Assembly: GCF_004193775.1 (NCBI RefSeq)
Contig: NC_041011.1
Coordinates: 41,671,167-41,735,166 of the forward strand
Direction of reading: 5' to 3'
DNA from: Glycine soja
Lineage: Eukaryota > Streptophyta > Magnoliopsida > Fabales > Fabaceae
DNA: 64,000 bases
Part shown: positions 1 to 12,858 of the stretch, piece by piece
Position numbering within the stretch: the stretch's first letter is position 1
Layout: each line of letters starts with the position of its first letter
Program-made: the position numbers and the translations under genes
The notes under the pieces: model-generated
Database searches by the model: none
Told to the model about the DNA's origin: nothing
The model's input: the letters and a program-made list of their open reading frames with translations, nothing else

Positions 1-410
1 CCCAATCATATTTTTTCCATCCACAAGATTCGAAATTGAGACCTTGCTTAAGGGAATTGAGTCAATACCACTTGAATTGAGGACTTGTTGGTTCTTACAT
101 TATATTGTTGCCAATAGAGAATGCTGTTGTCACTTAAGAGTTCAGATTTAAAAAAATTGTAATTAAAGATTACAACAGGTTTTGATAGCATTCCACACAC
201 TTTATTCACCATATTATGACTTTTCAAGTATGCTTGTGTGCTTCTTTATTCACCATATTATTAAGTAGTAATCATTTATTTTTTAAATCCTACATACTCC
301 CAAGCAATATAAATAAGTTCTTAGTTATGTTGCTCTCCTTGAACACTCCACAGAATATCTCATGCAAAGTTGGTGATATTGTTTTAATATCTCCTTTGTT
401 AATTGTGCAG
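1..410 (+). other. Intron of the PP2A B'' gene (partial)
   Basis: This stretch precedes the first recognisable exon and ends in a pyrimidine-rich tract and AG at 409-410. An open frame runs through it into the exon, but its residues do not resemble the family. It is most likely the 3' part of an intron. The upstream exons and the promoter lie outside the window. Confidence 0.7.
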
Positions 411-3400
411 GTAACATCATTACTCAATGAAGCAAAGTCTGGTGCTCCTTTGACTGTCCCAGGGAATTGCTCTAGTCCAAATGCTTCAAGTAATTCTTTG
501 CCTTCCATGTTTCCTGCTGGCACTGCTCCGCCTCTTTCACCAAGAAGTACATCTGGTTCCCCTCGCATTGTGAAGCATAGAGTTGGCCCTTCTAATTTGG
601 GTTCTCCTTTGAAAGTTGTTAGCGAGCCAGTTAAAGAAGTGATACCTCAGGTTCAGGCAGTCTTATATATATATATTTATTTATTTATTTTCTTCTTCTT
701 TTAATTAGTATAATTTTTTATAGTAGAGGGAAGTAAAGTATATCTAAAAGGAGGATAATATATTCTCCAGAACAGGAAAAGAAAAATATATCAGAGAAGA
801 AGAAAAAAAAGTTCAGCCAAGTTACCGAATCCCATGGAGAATATGACATGGCAACTTTTCTCGAGACAGCCATTTGCAGAGCACCAAAGAAAGGCCATAC
901 ACCATCCTATCCCGTAGACCTATAGCTAGTTGAGGGACAGAGATACCCTTAAATGTGTGACTTTGCACTACAACTACAACCATATAGAATTGCATGAACT
1001 GCAGATTACCGCAAAACTTTTACCTTGTTGTTTTGCTCATGCTTGTCACCTAATCACAAGAAGCTGTTCCAAGGACACACCCAATGCCTGCTGCCAAAAC
1101 CCCCCATGAACTTGTAGCAAATAATTTATATCGATCCTAACAAGTAATAAGGACGGCTGTCTAGTTCTCTCAGTATTTTATTTGATGACATTTTTATCTT
1201 GTACCTGGTTCTCTTGTGTGTTTATGCTTTCTTTTTTCTCTTGTGATTCCTGCCATGTTAATGTGTAATATAAATATTTTCTCGCTTGCAGTTCTACTTT
1301 CAACATGGACCTCCACCTCCAAATGAACTGAAAGAAGAATGCTTGTTTAAAATTGATCGGTTATTCCATGATCATATGGATGGCATGCAGGTGCATGGTG
1401 AGATATCACACCTATAAGTAGCTGATAGCCTGAAGGGCCATTTTGTTGCAACTGGTGAAAAGTGATTTTAAACAAGTTTGATATTCTAGTTTTCTAAATA
1501 ATTACTTCCTCTTTAAATTGAGTAAAAATAACTGATTTAAATATTGTCTGACAATCTTTATAAAATACACTTTTTAATATATTAAAGAGTTGTAACAGCC
1601 AATTCTGAGAATCATTTTACTTTTTTTCTTCGAATGTCAGAATTCAAATCAATTACTAAGGAAGTTTGCAAGCTGCCATCTTTTTTTTCCACTTCCCTTT
1701 TCCAAAAGATTGACAATGGAACTGGTGTTGTGACAAGGTGTGTAATTTATTTTTCTGGAACTTGTTAACTTTTTTGTGTCATGGATGGTGATTCTTGTTT
1801 GAGCTGTTGGGCATTTCAAAGTTTTAGGTCTAGGTGCTGGAGTAGCATTACAATTATCATAAATCTTTCAGAAAGATTTTTCACAGCTGAGCTCCTGATT
1901 ATTGCATTATTTAATTTTGTAAAAGCATGTTTTGAAGTTTGACCCTTTACATGGCTTGTTATCTACGTTATCCATTCCCTCTAGTTTGTTCTACTTTTTT
2001 CTTTTCCTTATTTTTTTTCAAAAATACAATCAAGTTTGTGTTTGAAATAATTACCAGCATCATGTTTATTATGCTTGGCTGCTCAATGAAATCTCCATCA
2101 TAGCTTGAAGATTGTCCAAAGCCTAAGGGTTCCTCAATGCTTCACTATATTTCATGCTTCTTGATTTCATTTTTATACTAAGTTTAGTTTTAACAGACCT
2201 TATATTTCCTTTTCTAATCTTCTGTTTTATAGTGAGAATTTTTGTTTTTTCTTTGCACCAATGTTTATAATACAATATCTGACACTGAATCGTCCAAGGC
2301 TGAAAGGAAAGGAGGGGGAGATGAACACTAAAGAGGAGTGTCCAAAGTGAAGGAGGAAGCAACCCATAATATCCCATATAAAAAAGAGAATGGTATTACA
2401 TCTGGGTATACTTACCAAGGATGTTTAATCTAGTCATGGAGATACTTACCAAGGATGTAAAAATGATTATCCCTAACTGCATGTTTTTTGCATATGGTAT
2501 AGTTTTGATTGAGAAATCAAGGGAAGAGGTGAACTCTAAACTAGCGTTTTGGTGACAAACTTTGGAATCAAGAGGTTTTCGCTTGAATAGGAGTATGACA
2601 AAATATATGCATAGCAATTTTAGCAAGAAATAAGAGGAAAATGGATGGGAAGTGAAAATGGGAGATGCATACCATAAGTTTCTAGTTTTAAATATTTTGA
2701 ACCAATATTACAAAATAATTGGTAAATCAATGAAGATGGCACACACAAGATGCAACTTGCTTGCTTAAAAGAGGCAAAAGCATCGAGGATTAATTGTGAT
2801 TGCAAAGTACCTACCAAGATCAAAGCACAATTTTTTTGTACTGTTATACATTCAATTATACTCTATTGTAATGAATGTTTGGTTTTAAAGAGACAACAAG
2901 AGAAAAAAGGTGGAAGTAGCAAAAATGAGAATGTTAAGATGAATGTGTGGCTGCACAAGAACAGCCAAGATACAAAATGATTGTATACGAGAAGACATTG
3001 GCATGACACCGACTGAGGAAAAGATGACAATAAAGCGTTCAAGGTAGTTTGGACATGTGCAAAGAGGGCCACTAGAAGCATTGTTGAGAAGAGTAAAATG
3101 TATGGTTTTTAGCTTGGTGAAAAAGGGGAGGGGAGGAAAAGGACATTAAAGGAAATTGTAAGAGGTGTCTCATGGTGAATAATATCCTTGAGAAATTGGT
3201 CTTTGAGTATAATGACATTGTGCAATCCATGTAGCCAACCTAACCTTGTGAGATAAGAATTTTGTTGTTGTTTGGCTGAAAGGTGCCTATTGTCATGGAT
3301 GGAAATACACGAGAAATGTCCTTGTTAAATTGCCATTTTAGTTGGGCAGTATGTTTCTAGCCATTCTGTTCAAATTTTACCAATTCTTCCAGTGCAAATC

Positions 3401-6400
3401 TTTTTACTTTTTATGCATTTAACTTTCCGTCTTTTGGCACCATTTGTTATGTAGGTTGAATTATTGTGTGAAATTTTTTTGTATTATTAAAAAAGGTAAA
3501 TATGGTTAATTTGATTCTCTCCTTTCCCATGATGTAGGCGATTATTGATGAATGGTCTTGTGCCTTGTAATTATTATTTCCTTTCACTTATGCTTAAATT
3601 TGTGATTTAATGTTTCTACAGGAAAGCATTTATTGAATATTGGATTAATGGCAACATGCTGGCGATGGATATAGCAGCTTTAATATTCAAAATATTAAAG
3701 CAACCGCAGCTGAATTACCTTACTCAGGTTTTTTTTATAAAAAAAAAAATTCTATTTCTTTCTTTATGCTTTTTATTTCATTTATATTCCTTCTACTCTT
3801 CCCAAAGGTACATTCATTCCTGGCCTAATATTTATAAAAATATGTCATTTATTCAATTCCAGTTTCATTCTAGGAAGATTTATCTTTTTTGGTGGCCCAG
3901 CTTATTCATCTCCTTGGCTTTCATATTATGTTCATATCCATCTTTCTTATATTAGAGCAACACTACTACATGTCAGGATGATTTTAAACCTGTTCTACAT
4001 GAGCTTTTAGCTACTCATCCAGGGCTGGAGTTCCTGCAGAGCACGCCTGAGTTTCAAGAGAGATATGGTTTGTAATTGTATATTGATGCTAATGAGTTTA
4101 AATTCTTCTAGTACATAGTTCTTTAATATTTTATTTTACTTGAGGAAGTTTTGTTTCACTTACGAATCATCAATTTCCATGAGATGTACTCAGGCGTGGT
4201 CCTTTTATGACTTCAGATGGTATCTTTGTGATACATTCCTAGTTCCTGATAATAAGGATAACTGCAGGCATTAAAATAAGTAGGATCAACAGAGTAAGAA
4301 CATGCATATACGAAGCATATATTTATGATCTGTAGTAGAAAGAAACAGAGTTTAAGATGAAGGCATAAATGGTACTAAAAAATAGGCATTTATTTCCTGA
4401 TTATTTTGGCATTTTGTATCGGTGATTCAAAATAAAAACAAAAATGACATTGGATTTGGAGGTGCATCTCTTTGTCGTAGAGCTGGTTGGACAAAAATGA
4501 GCTTCGTTGTGGGGTATCCTAATTCCTAAAGGCTAAAGCAATGTGTAATTTTGTATAATAGGCTTTTGAACTCTAGTTGTGAGATTGGTTGGGGATTTTC
4601 TTGCAGAAAGAGAATTCTTATATTTCATACTCTATTCAGGGTTCTCATGATACCTAAATAACTAACTATTTCACCAATTGAAAGCAGTGGGCATTGGCTG
4701 TAGCTGCACAGATGCTTATAGACAATAACCAATGGGGTTGGGCAATTGATTTTTCATATTGAGTCTCTCTAAAGCTGAATAGATTATATGTTTATATGAT
4801 ATCTAAACATTTGCTTTTCTCCCAAATTAGCAACCTACTTTTGTGCCTGATCCATTTGCTTTTCATCTTCATTCTCTGAAATGATTCCAACCGATGTTTG
4901 CCATCTATTATACCAGTCTCACCACTATGTTGCCACCATAATCTATTGAGACCAAAATTATCGATTCATCTGTTTACAGTTGCACTTAATATATTGTAGC
5001 CTAGGAAATAGTCCCTACCAAGTCTATTAAGATATTAAGGTACTATATATATGGATGATGTGCAGAACTTATGTACTACACATTCTACTAAATAAGAACC
5101 TGTTTCATTCCCTAAGTTCTCTCTTTCTCTCTAAATTCTCCAAATCTCCCCCCCCCCCCCTAATTGGGTAAATAGATTAATTAAGCACTTATTTATGAGT
5201 TCTTATCACATGATAGCTTATACCATAAATTTGACCATAAGACTTATTTGAATGAGCTAAAAAGAGCTTATAAACCATTTTCATAACTCAAAATAAATTC
5301 TGTAAAAGCTTTTCCAAATGCCTCCTAAAGTTGATCGTTGAAATTTGAAATCTATGCTAGTTTTCTTTCAACTGGTCTTTGGTTTCTGGTGTAATACTTT
5401 TTTTTTTTTTGCATTGAGTGCAATATTCTTAATTTGTTTTTTCAATGTCCCAGCTGAAACTGTAATATACAGAATCTATTATTACATTAATAGATCTGGA
5501 AATGGTCGTCTCACCCTGAGGGAGCTGAAGCGTGGAAACATAATTGATGCAATGCAGCATGCCGATGAAGAAGAAGATATCAACAAAGTTTTGAGGTAGA
5601 TATACTATCATTATCATTAAATTCACACAATGACTCTGTTTTTCAGCCAAAATATATTGATACCAGAATGCATTGAGTGTTTTTACTTTACCTAATAATT
5701 GTCTGTAGGTACTTCTCTTATGAGCATTTTTATGTTATATACTGCAAATTTTGGGAGCTGGATACAGATCACGATTTCTTAATAGACAAAGAGAATCTTA
5801 TCAGATATGGTAACCATGCGCTTACCTATCGAATTGTTGATAGAATATTTTCTCAGGTTTGTGTGGATTACTTGTTGCTTCTGTCTTTGAGATTTAACTG
5901 TTTCTGACTTCAGCAACAGACCCTATACCCCTTTTCTTTCTAACGCAAGAAGTGTTTGGTTCAGTGTCCATTCATTTTTTTTTATCAGATCATTTTATAG
6001 AAGATGCAGATTCTGACTTGCTTTATTATTGTCTCAGGTCACAAGAAAGTTTACCAGCAAGGTTGAGGGAAAGATGGGATATGAAGATTTTGTTTACTTC
6101 ATACTATCAGAAGAGGATAAATCATCTGAACCAAGTCTTGAGTACTGGTATTTATTTCTCATTCATTATCCATTTCATTCGTTAGTTTCTTTTTCTGAAA
6201 GGAGTTAACAGATTAGTTGCTCAAGGATGGTGCTTTGTGAAATTATGCATGGTTATAGTGTGCTTTATTTGATTGGATTTCATAATTTTGCACATGCATG
6301 TGCTTCCATGGTTATGAAACTTATGTTAATTTATTAATTTATTTATTTGTTACTGGAAGTCTGGAATGTTATGTACATAATCGTAGGCAAGTTGCAAAGA

Positions 6401-8679
6401 GAACAGTTCTAATTGAAAAATTCTTGATCCAGTCCTTTGTGCCAAGTAACCCATGCCCTTGAGTGCATGAATATGTTATTGTAAGTTTTTGTGTAACTGC
6501 ATTCTATGCTTATCAAGTGTAATGTCAACAACACTTAGGCTGCATTATGTGGAACTAATGAAGGAAAATTGACAATGAGATGAACCTTTTCACATTTCTG
6601 TCTGTGTTTTTTAATTTAGAAGTTGGAATATATTCCAATCTTTGTACTAAATGTCAGGGTGAAATGAAATGCTTTACATTGTCACTGCTCTCGGCAGTGT
6701 CTTACTTCACCAGAAAGCATGCTATTTGGTAAACAGTGGATATTTGACATCGTGGTTGACTTGTTTTCTGGTTTTTAAGTCATCAAAGTACGAGCTGACT
6801 TGAAAATGTCACTATTAGGTTCAAGTGCATAGATTTGGATGGAAATGGAGTTCTAACAAGGAATGAACTGCAATTTTTTTATGAGGAGCAATTGCATCGG
6901 ATGGAATGCATGGCCCAAGAGCCTGTGCTCTTTGAGGACATATTGTGTCAGATAATTGACATGATTAAACCTGAGGTTTGCCTTTCCATATTTCTTTTGA
7001 TGATTGTTTGATCTTCTATCATTGTGGTGTTGTAAAATTGTTGGACAAGTGACCTCAATAATTTAAGGGGGGGGGGGGGGATGAATTAAGTTTCAAAATT
7101 TTTCCACTAACAATTTTAACCCCCTTTTAAATGATAGGCTCAGAATGTAAAAGAAGAAACAATTAATTTAATAATGTTCTTTAAACGTGCAAGACAAAAT
7201 TGATTGCAATAAAAAAAATAAGATAAGGGAAGAGAGAATTACAAACTCGATTTATATTAGTTCGACCACTTCCCGTGTCTACGTTCAGTTCTCAAGCAAC
7301 CCACTTGAGATTTTTCACTATCTCTGTAAATCCTTTACAGACTTTGAACACACCTTGGGATCCCTCACCCTTGTGTTCAAAATTCTCACAATCCAAGAGA
7401 CACACCGTCTCTTGATTACAACTGAGTTCAATAGATGAACAGAGAGATCTCTCTCCTTTAGAGTAGATGATACAAATTGAAGATCCTAGATGAATTCTCA
7501 ATAGATTTGTAAGTGTTGGACCAAGAGTTGTTTAGAGAGCATTTGACAATTAAGTTCTCTTAGAACATCTCTCTATTTTCTTTTCGAAGTCAGACACACA
7601 TATATATAGGTCCATCGTGCCTTTTCAAAATGGTTTGAAGAGATGTGTTTTTTAAAAAAAAAATTCTGAAATTTTTTCATTGGTAATCGATTACAGGATT
7701 CTGGTAACCGATTACACAATTATATTTTGAAGGGTCATGACTTTTCAAAACATTTTCTGAAGTGTCATTACTAGTAATCGATTACAAACATCTGGTAACC
7801 GATTACAAGATTCAAAATTCAAATTTCAAAACCCTTTTGAAAGCTTACTTGCAAACTTGTCTTTTGGTAATCGATTACACTGTCTGGTAATCGATTACCA
7901 GTCTCTTGTTTTGTTGGAAACAATGTGTTTAAGGAAAAAGCTGATCAACCAGTGATATTCTTTTAACAAATATTCTAAGGCCTTATCTTTTTCTTTATCT
8001 TGTTTGCTTGACCTTTAATCAATCTTTAATCAATCTCTGTTTGTTTAACCTTAAATGTTTGTTGAAACAATCTTATTTGATTATACTTTTGGCATCATCA
8101 AAACCTGTATTCATACATTTACAGAAATAATCTTACCTGGAAAAGAGAGTACAACTCTAGTGAGCTGTTTATAATTATTTTTTTTTCTGGAATATAGCAT
8201 ATCCCAAACATATTGTCCCCCTTTTCTTATTATATCTTTGGTCAGTATAATGTCATTACTGATTTATTATCATTTTTTAATCATTTGAAATTCTTTGCTT
8301 TGCAGGATGAGAGTGTTATAACTTTGCGGGACCTGAAAGGTGGTAAACTTTCAGGAAGTGTTTTCAACATCCTGTTCAATCTAAATAAGTTCATGGCCTT
8401 TGAAACTCGTGACCCATTTTTGATCCGTCAGGTGCATGAAATATTTGATAAAATTTATTGCATTCTTGAGTTAGTATGTATGCTTGGCTACTGTTAGTGA
8501 CTTCCTTGGTAATTGGTATGCATATCTTGTGTGAATAGGAACGTGAGAACCCAACATTGACAGAGTGGGATCGATTTGCTCATCGAGAATATATTAGGCT
8601 TTCAATGGAAGAAGATGTAGAAGATGCCTCTAATGGAAGTGCAGAAGTCTGGGATGAATCACTAGAGGCTCCCTTCTAA
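411..8679 (+). CDS. Serine/threonine protein phosphatase 2A regulatory subunit B'' (EF-hand type), 3' part
   Basis: B'' subunits bind the PP2A A/C core and direct it to substrates; the EF-hands can make binding calcium-sensitive. Eleven exons join in frame with GT-AG borders: 411-650, 1292-1397, 1641-1737, 3622-3727, 3977-4067, 5454-5595, 5709-5856, 6038-6147, 6819-6975, 8306-8431 and 8539-8679. They total 1464 nt, or 487 residues and TAA. Visible landmarks are [29 protein letters not shown], a first EF-hand-like loop ([15 protein letters not shown]) and a second, more canonical one ([13 protein letters not shown]). The C-terminus, [20 protein letters not shown], is near-invariant in plant B'' proteins. 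The N-terminal exons and start codon are missing because they lie outside the window. Introns carry a LINE remnant (third intron of the window) and a solo LTR (ninth intron), but no exon is damaged. The gene is judged functional. Confidence 0.93.
2460..3277 (+). pseudogene. Degenerate LINE (non-LTR) reverse transcriptase remnant in PP2A intron
   Basis: Reading the plus strand in shifting frames gives the C-terminal half of a plant LINE-type reverse transcriptase. The order is a PNCMFFA box, [25 protein letters not shown], a [10 protein letters not shown] segment and a remnant of the RWFGHV block near 3045. Many stops and frameshifts are present. The catalytic F-A-D-D box near 2485-2505 now reads F-A-Y-G. 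The 3' end, near 3260-3277, is a short TTG-rich tail, as in many plant LINEs. It lies in the same orientation as the host gene, entirely inside the intron 1738-3621. Assignment rests on motif order alone. Confidence 0.75.
7039..8123 (-). mobile_element. Solo LTR of a Copia-type element inside a PP2A intron
   Basis: About 1085 bp resembles the LTRs at 27450-28613 and 29809-30994 from end to end. It begins TGTTGGACAAG and ends TTTACA, so its TG...CA ends are kept. It is flanked by AAAAT (7034-7038) and GAAAT (8124-8128), a target duplication with one mismatch. No internal retroelement sequence is attached, so it is a solo LTR left by LTR-LTR recombination. By comparison with the complete element, its transcription direction is minus, antisense to the PP2A gene. 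It keeps a TATA-like stretch at 7599-7610 and six TAATCGATTA-type palindromes at 7682-7899. A 14-G run lies at about 7067-7080. Confidence 0.85.
7682..7899. repeat. Array of six GTAATCGATTAC palindromes in the solo LTR
   Basis: Six copies of a 12-14 bp near-palindrome sit in three pairs, starting near 7682, 7703, 7773, 7794, 7866 and 7886. Two copies have one change (GTAACCGATTAC). The array lies just upstream of the LTR's TATA-like box when read on the minus strand. The same arrangement occurs in both LTRs of the element at 27450-30994. Confidence 0.85.
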
Positions 8680-11274
8680 AGATATTTTTGGTAAGTGTTT
8701 TTGAAACAAGACTTTTTTCTGAGCCTGCTACATGCTTAGAAGTTTGATTTATTTTACTCAAAAATGAATTAAGGAAGTTGAGATCTCTGTTCACTGCAGT
8801 GTCTATTCCCTGCTTTCTTCATTTTTAAAAATTAAAACTTCTAAACTTGTCTTATTTTGGGCATTATATATTAGTACAGGGATGAAATGAAATTAATGTC
8901 CCATAACTGATGGACTGGCCATTACTCAGAGACACTGGGCTCAGGATCAGCTTTTAAGTGGGGTTGTGCCAACTTTGCTTCAAAGAGTGGGAAATTCCAA
9001 GTTAAGAAAATGTGTTTTTGATGGACAAGATGCAACAATATTCTGATTTGCTGGTAGTGGTATACATTGGGGCCATTATCGTGGAAGTTTTGTTGCCTTG
9101 TATCACTATCCATGCAAAGTGAAGATGTTTTGTGAGAAGTGATTGGCCCGGTTGAATTATGTTGACATCAGTATGTTATTTGGGGGCACCCAAGTTGTTA
9201 AGGAACATAAATAGCAACATTTTCTCACCTTTGGATCTTTTAGTAATATGCTTCCATGATCAACTCCCTTTTGCCCCAGATCCGTTGACACATTTGTTTC
9301 ATCATCTGTGCCTCTGGTTGCTGTCTTTCAGTGAAATTTATTTGTTGTTAGGGATTAAAGAATTTAAAGAGTAATGCAACACATAAAATGTCATTTTTTT
9401 TCCTGGATAATTAGATTTATATTTCAAGATATATGCAGCAGCATTATGTTAGCACCTTCTTCTGCAAAGGATTCTATTTAATGACATCTGTTTTTTTGGA
9501 GGGCGGTGGGCTGAACTGCTGATGGGGGTATATATTTTCCATCCAGTTGCTTTCTACATTGCATTTGTCTGATATTTTCTTAAAGAAAGCTTTAGTGATA
9601 TCCAGCGTTATTGCTGTCTAACTTATACTAATATTAAATCCAGATGGAGTTTATCGTGGCTAGGTTGCTGTTTGTATTAGGCCTAAAACGGAGTTTAGGT
9701 TGCAGTGAACAAAAAATTGCTTTGAGAAACCTGTATTGGACATAATGAAAACTCTGTGTGACTTAAAAAATAAATGGAGCCTAAGATGTCTGGATGATTT
9801 TATCGAGACTATTTAAGGTCAATCGATAGGTTTGGGATTTATCAATTGAATGCTTGGTAATTTTATTGAAACTTTTTATAGTCAATATTTTGGGCAAGTT
9901 TTGATTACTTGTTAATAATTCGATTGCATAAGGCGCAAGCTTTATTGAATCCTATTTCAACTTGTATAAGTGCATTTGGTTATACTCAAAATTATAGAAT
10001 AAATATTAATTTGGTAGCATAAGTCAAATTTAACGTCAAATTCTAGTGTAGGCTGTGTAGCCGTTCTCACTTATCTCGAGTGGCGTTAAAGGGAAACTTT
10101 GGTTCAAAACCAGTTCACTTTAACCAATAGACTTTTAATCCTACCCGTTCGTAGAAAGAGGAAAATTGGACTGGCATAAAGGTATGCAACGTGTTGCCAA
10201 GAGTAGTGTTCTGTCTAATATCTCAAGTGATTGTCCTAGCTTGTACCTTCCACTGTCCGGCAAGTCATACGGGGCCAGCCATTTAGGAAAAAAAAAAAGT
10301 CATGACCTTTTTTAAGGTGCTCTTTTCTTAATGGCAACATATCCGGAAAAGTTTAGGTCCATATCCTTATCATGATTTTACGCTGGACCCCACGTTAATA
10401 GCTTTTGTTTTATTGTAGTAAAAGAAAATAGATTGCACTAATAACTTAAGAGAAAATTGACCCCAAAGGAAGCGATTCAGTTCTTGGATTTAGGCAAAAA
10501 TAAATTGGCATGGTGGAGAGCACTAACTGAGTACCCCACAAATCCTCCACTTGTTTATCTGAAAGAAAATATCCAGGACACTTTTCTATGACTGAAATTT
10601 AATTTTTGTGGACGTCTGATTGTTAGAGTTCATAGATTCGAGAGAACTTCATTCTCCCTTTTTCAGTTAGTTAGATTCACTATCATATTTTGAAGAAGAA
10701 ATGCTGTTAATATATTCTTTTTATTATTAGACTGTTTCTCATACCTGTGTAATAATTTAAAACCTGTTTTGATTCCTTTCCCACCTTTTTTTTAAAGATA
10801 ATTACGTACTATTTAGAAATCAATCTCCCATATAATATCTACTATTAAATTTGAAGATTATTTTCAAAACAAAAGTTTTAAAAACATACCCAAAAAAAAA
10901 TAGGATATGTTTTATCATTTTAATTTGGTTCAATCTCTCTCCCAATTTCACACTCTGTTATGTGTGTGTGCTTTATACTACCTTCCATCAATTGTTTGAG
11001 CAACTTTATTTTGTTATATTTTGAAAACTACAAATATTTTTTTAAAAATAGAATCAAACACACCCTTAAAAAGAAATTTTGAATTTGTTACACATTAAAA
11101 CAAAAGTTATTTCGATGTAAACTAATTTAGTAATTTTTATAGACTTATATATATGTATATAAGCTAATTTATGTGTGTTTACAAACATAAAAATAACTTT
11201 TAAAAAACAGCTAATTTTTATGATAAACTATTCAAAATAGTTTACAGATATGTACTTCTTATAGTTGATAAAAA

Positions 11275-11470
11275 AATGTATTGCGATTTTGGGATCATTA
11301 AAGAAACTATGTTGTTTGGTTTCCCAAGTATATGCTAAGGATAGCCTTTCCTTATTCCAATTCTTTTACTCCTCAGGTTTAGCTGCAAAGAAAAAGGAAG
11401 GGAGAAGAATCCGCCTTTTATAAAAGCATTAAAATAAAGCAACTGCAAGACAACTAAAGAAAATCAATAA
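11275..11470 (+). repeat. Diverged direct repeat, copy 1
   Basis: This segment aligns along about 200 bp with 11955-12160. Shared blocks include GTTGTTTGGTTT, CTAAGGATAGCCTTT, CTTATTCCAATTCT, CAGCTGCAAAG and CAACTAAAGAAAA, in the same order and spacing. Neither copy has an extended coding frame, so the pair is likely an old segmental duplication upstream of PPCK. Confidence 0.75.
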
Positions 11471-11954
11471 CGGTTAACATAATGATTTATGTCCCTTAAG
11501 ATTCTAATCTTAATTATAATTAGTTCTTAAGGATAAAAAAAATCATATTAAAAATAAAATATTCATCTTAAATATGTTCACGATCTTTCTTTACTAGTCC
11601 TTAGGGATGAGTCAAAGAAATAAATATCCTTAACTTATGTGAAAATTTAAAAAACAATTTTAAAGTAAGTATAGAATATAAATATTTGGTTACTAGAATA
11701 TATTTTGACACTAAAATGTTAAAAACATGTTGATAAGATTTTACTCTGAATAGGAAGGTATCAGAAATTGAAAGTAAAAAAAAGGTGGTAACATATGCAA
11801 CATTGCTTAGTATGAGAAGTTAGGTTGTCAGCTTGTAATCAAACTCAAGGTATCAGTACTCCATAGACCATAAAAGGTGATCTCAGTTACTTTACCCAAC
11901 TTAAGGGATGATCATGAACGTGGTTCTCTTTACAGAAATGTGTTTCTTATAGAC

Positions 11955-12160
11955 AATAAAAAATGTTTAGCGAATTTGGGATTATTCAAGAAATTAAGTT
12001 GTTTGGTTTTCCAGAAGGTATATTCTAAGGATAGCCTTTGCTTATTCCAATTCTCTTGCTCCACATGTTCAGCTGCAAAGGGAAAGGCATAAACGAGAAT
12101 CCTCCTTTGGAAAAGTATTAAAATACGCAGTTTCAATTTGCAAAACAACTAAAGAAAAGA
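11955..12160 (+). repeat. Diverged direct repeat, copy 2
   Basis: Second copy of the repeat at 11275-11470, about 680 bp downstream and about 700 bp before the PPCK start codon. Substitutions and small indels are spread along it, so the duplication is not recent. Confidence 0.75.
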
Positions 12161-12792
12161 AAGAGATTCAACTTGCAGAAGAAGAAACGAAATTGATTAC
12201 TTTTATTCAACAGCTAATTAAAGAGAATTGATGCTTGAAACAAATAATTTGATTGTCATTCTAAATTTTCGCAATGCAACCTTGTACTGTAGCCGTTAAG
12301 GTGTTCGGTAACTTAAAATTGATGCAAAAATAGTTATCGGTGATAATAATTTATTTATGTCAATTGATATCTTTAATTATCTTTGATATATATTTGCATA
12401 ATTGAATTTATGTCAGAGTCTTCAAATTTTCGAATTCTGTATAAATTTACCTAATTTATATATGAAATTTGACTCGTTTAAAAAAATATCATTTTAGTTA
12501 AAATAAAATTTATACAGAAAAATAAAAATAAAAATAAATATTTTATTTTGATGTAACTTTATATTTATTAAATAAATTAATGGTTATATTTTTTGATTTA
12601 ATAAACTAGGTAAGAAAACTTTGAAGTTTTAATTATAAATTAATTAATGGACTATAATAAAAAATTTGAAGTAGGAGTATAAGTGAAGGCGTGTATCGCG
12701 GTGCGCAAAGCGTGAAACGTGGTGTAAGAGTGAAGGGTATCCACCGAAGGAATATTCGGTTCCAATATGCATTGATTGGGTGACTTTTCTCT

Positions 12793-12800
12793 CTATAAAA
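12793..12800 (+). promoter_or_regulatory. Candidate TATA box of PPCK
   Basis: CTATAAAA lies 59-66 bp before the PPCK ATG, followed by an A/G-rich leader. Its distance suits a short 5' UTR of about 30 nt. No transcript start is visible from sequence alone. Confidence 0.6.
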
Positions 12801-12858
12801 AACAGAGTAACCCCAAATCCCAAAAGCTAAGAAAGAAAAGAGAAGAAACGAAGATAGA

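Larger units (their letters stand above)
8680..12780. other. Intergenic region between PP2A B'' and PPCK
   Basis: The first several hundred bases are probably the PP2A 3' UTR; the exact end cannot be seen. The rest is AT-rich and has no convincing coding frame. Short open frames here lack any family resemblance. It contains one diverged 200-bp direct duplication (see 11275-11470 and 11955-12160). Confidence 0.6.

Noticed and set aside
216..704. 162-codon frame covering the first PP2A exon
   Set aside because: Only 411-650 matches the family; the frame extends by chance into introns on both sides.
7067..7080. 14-G run within the solo LTR as a possible G-quadruplex
   Set aside because: A single homopolymer run in one of three LTR copies; the other LTRs have only short G runs here, so slippage is a simpler explanation.
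10040..10140. GGTTCAAAACC block resembling a tRNA B box
   Set aside because: No cloverleaf, A box at the right spacing or related copy could be made out, so neither a tRNA nor a SINE is called.
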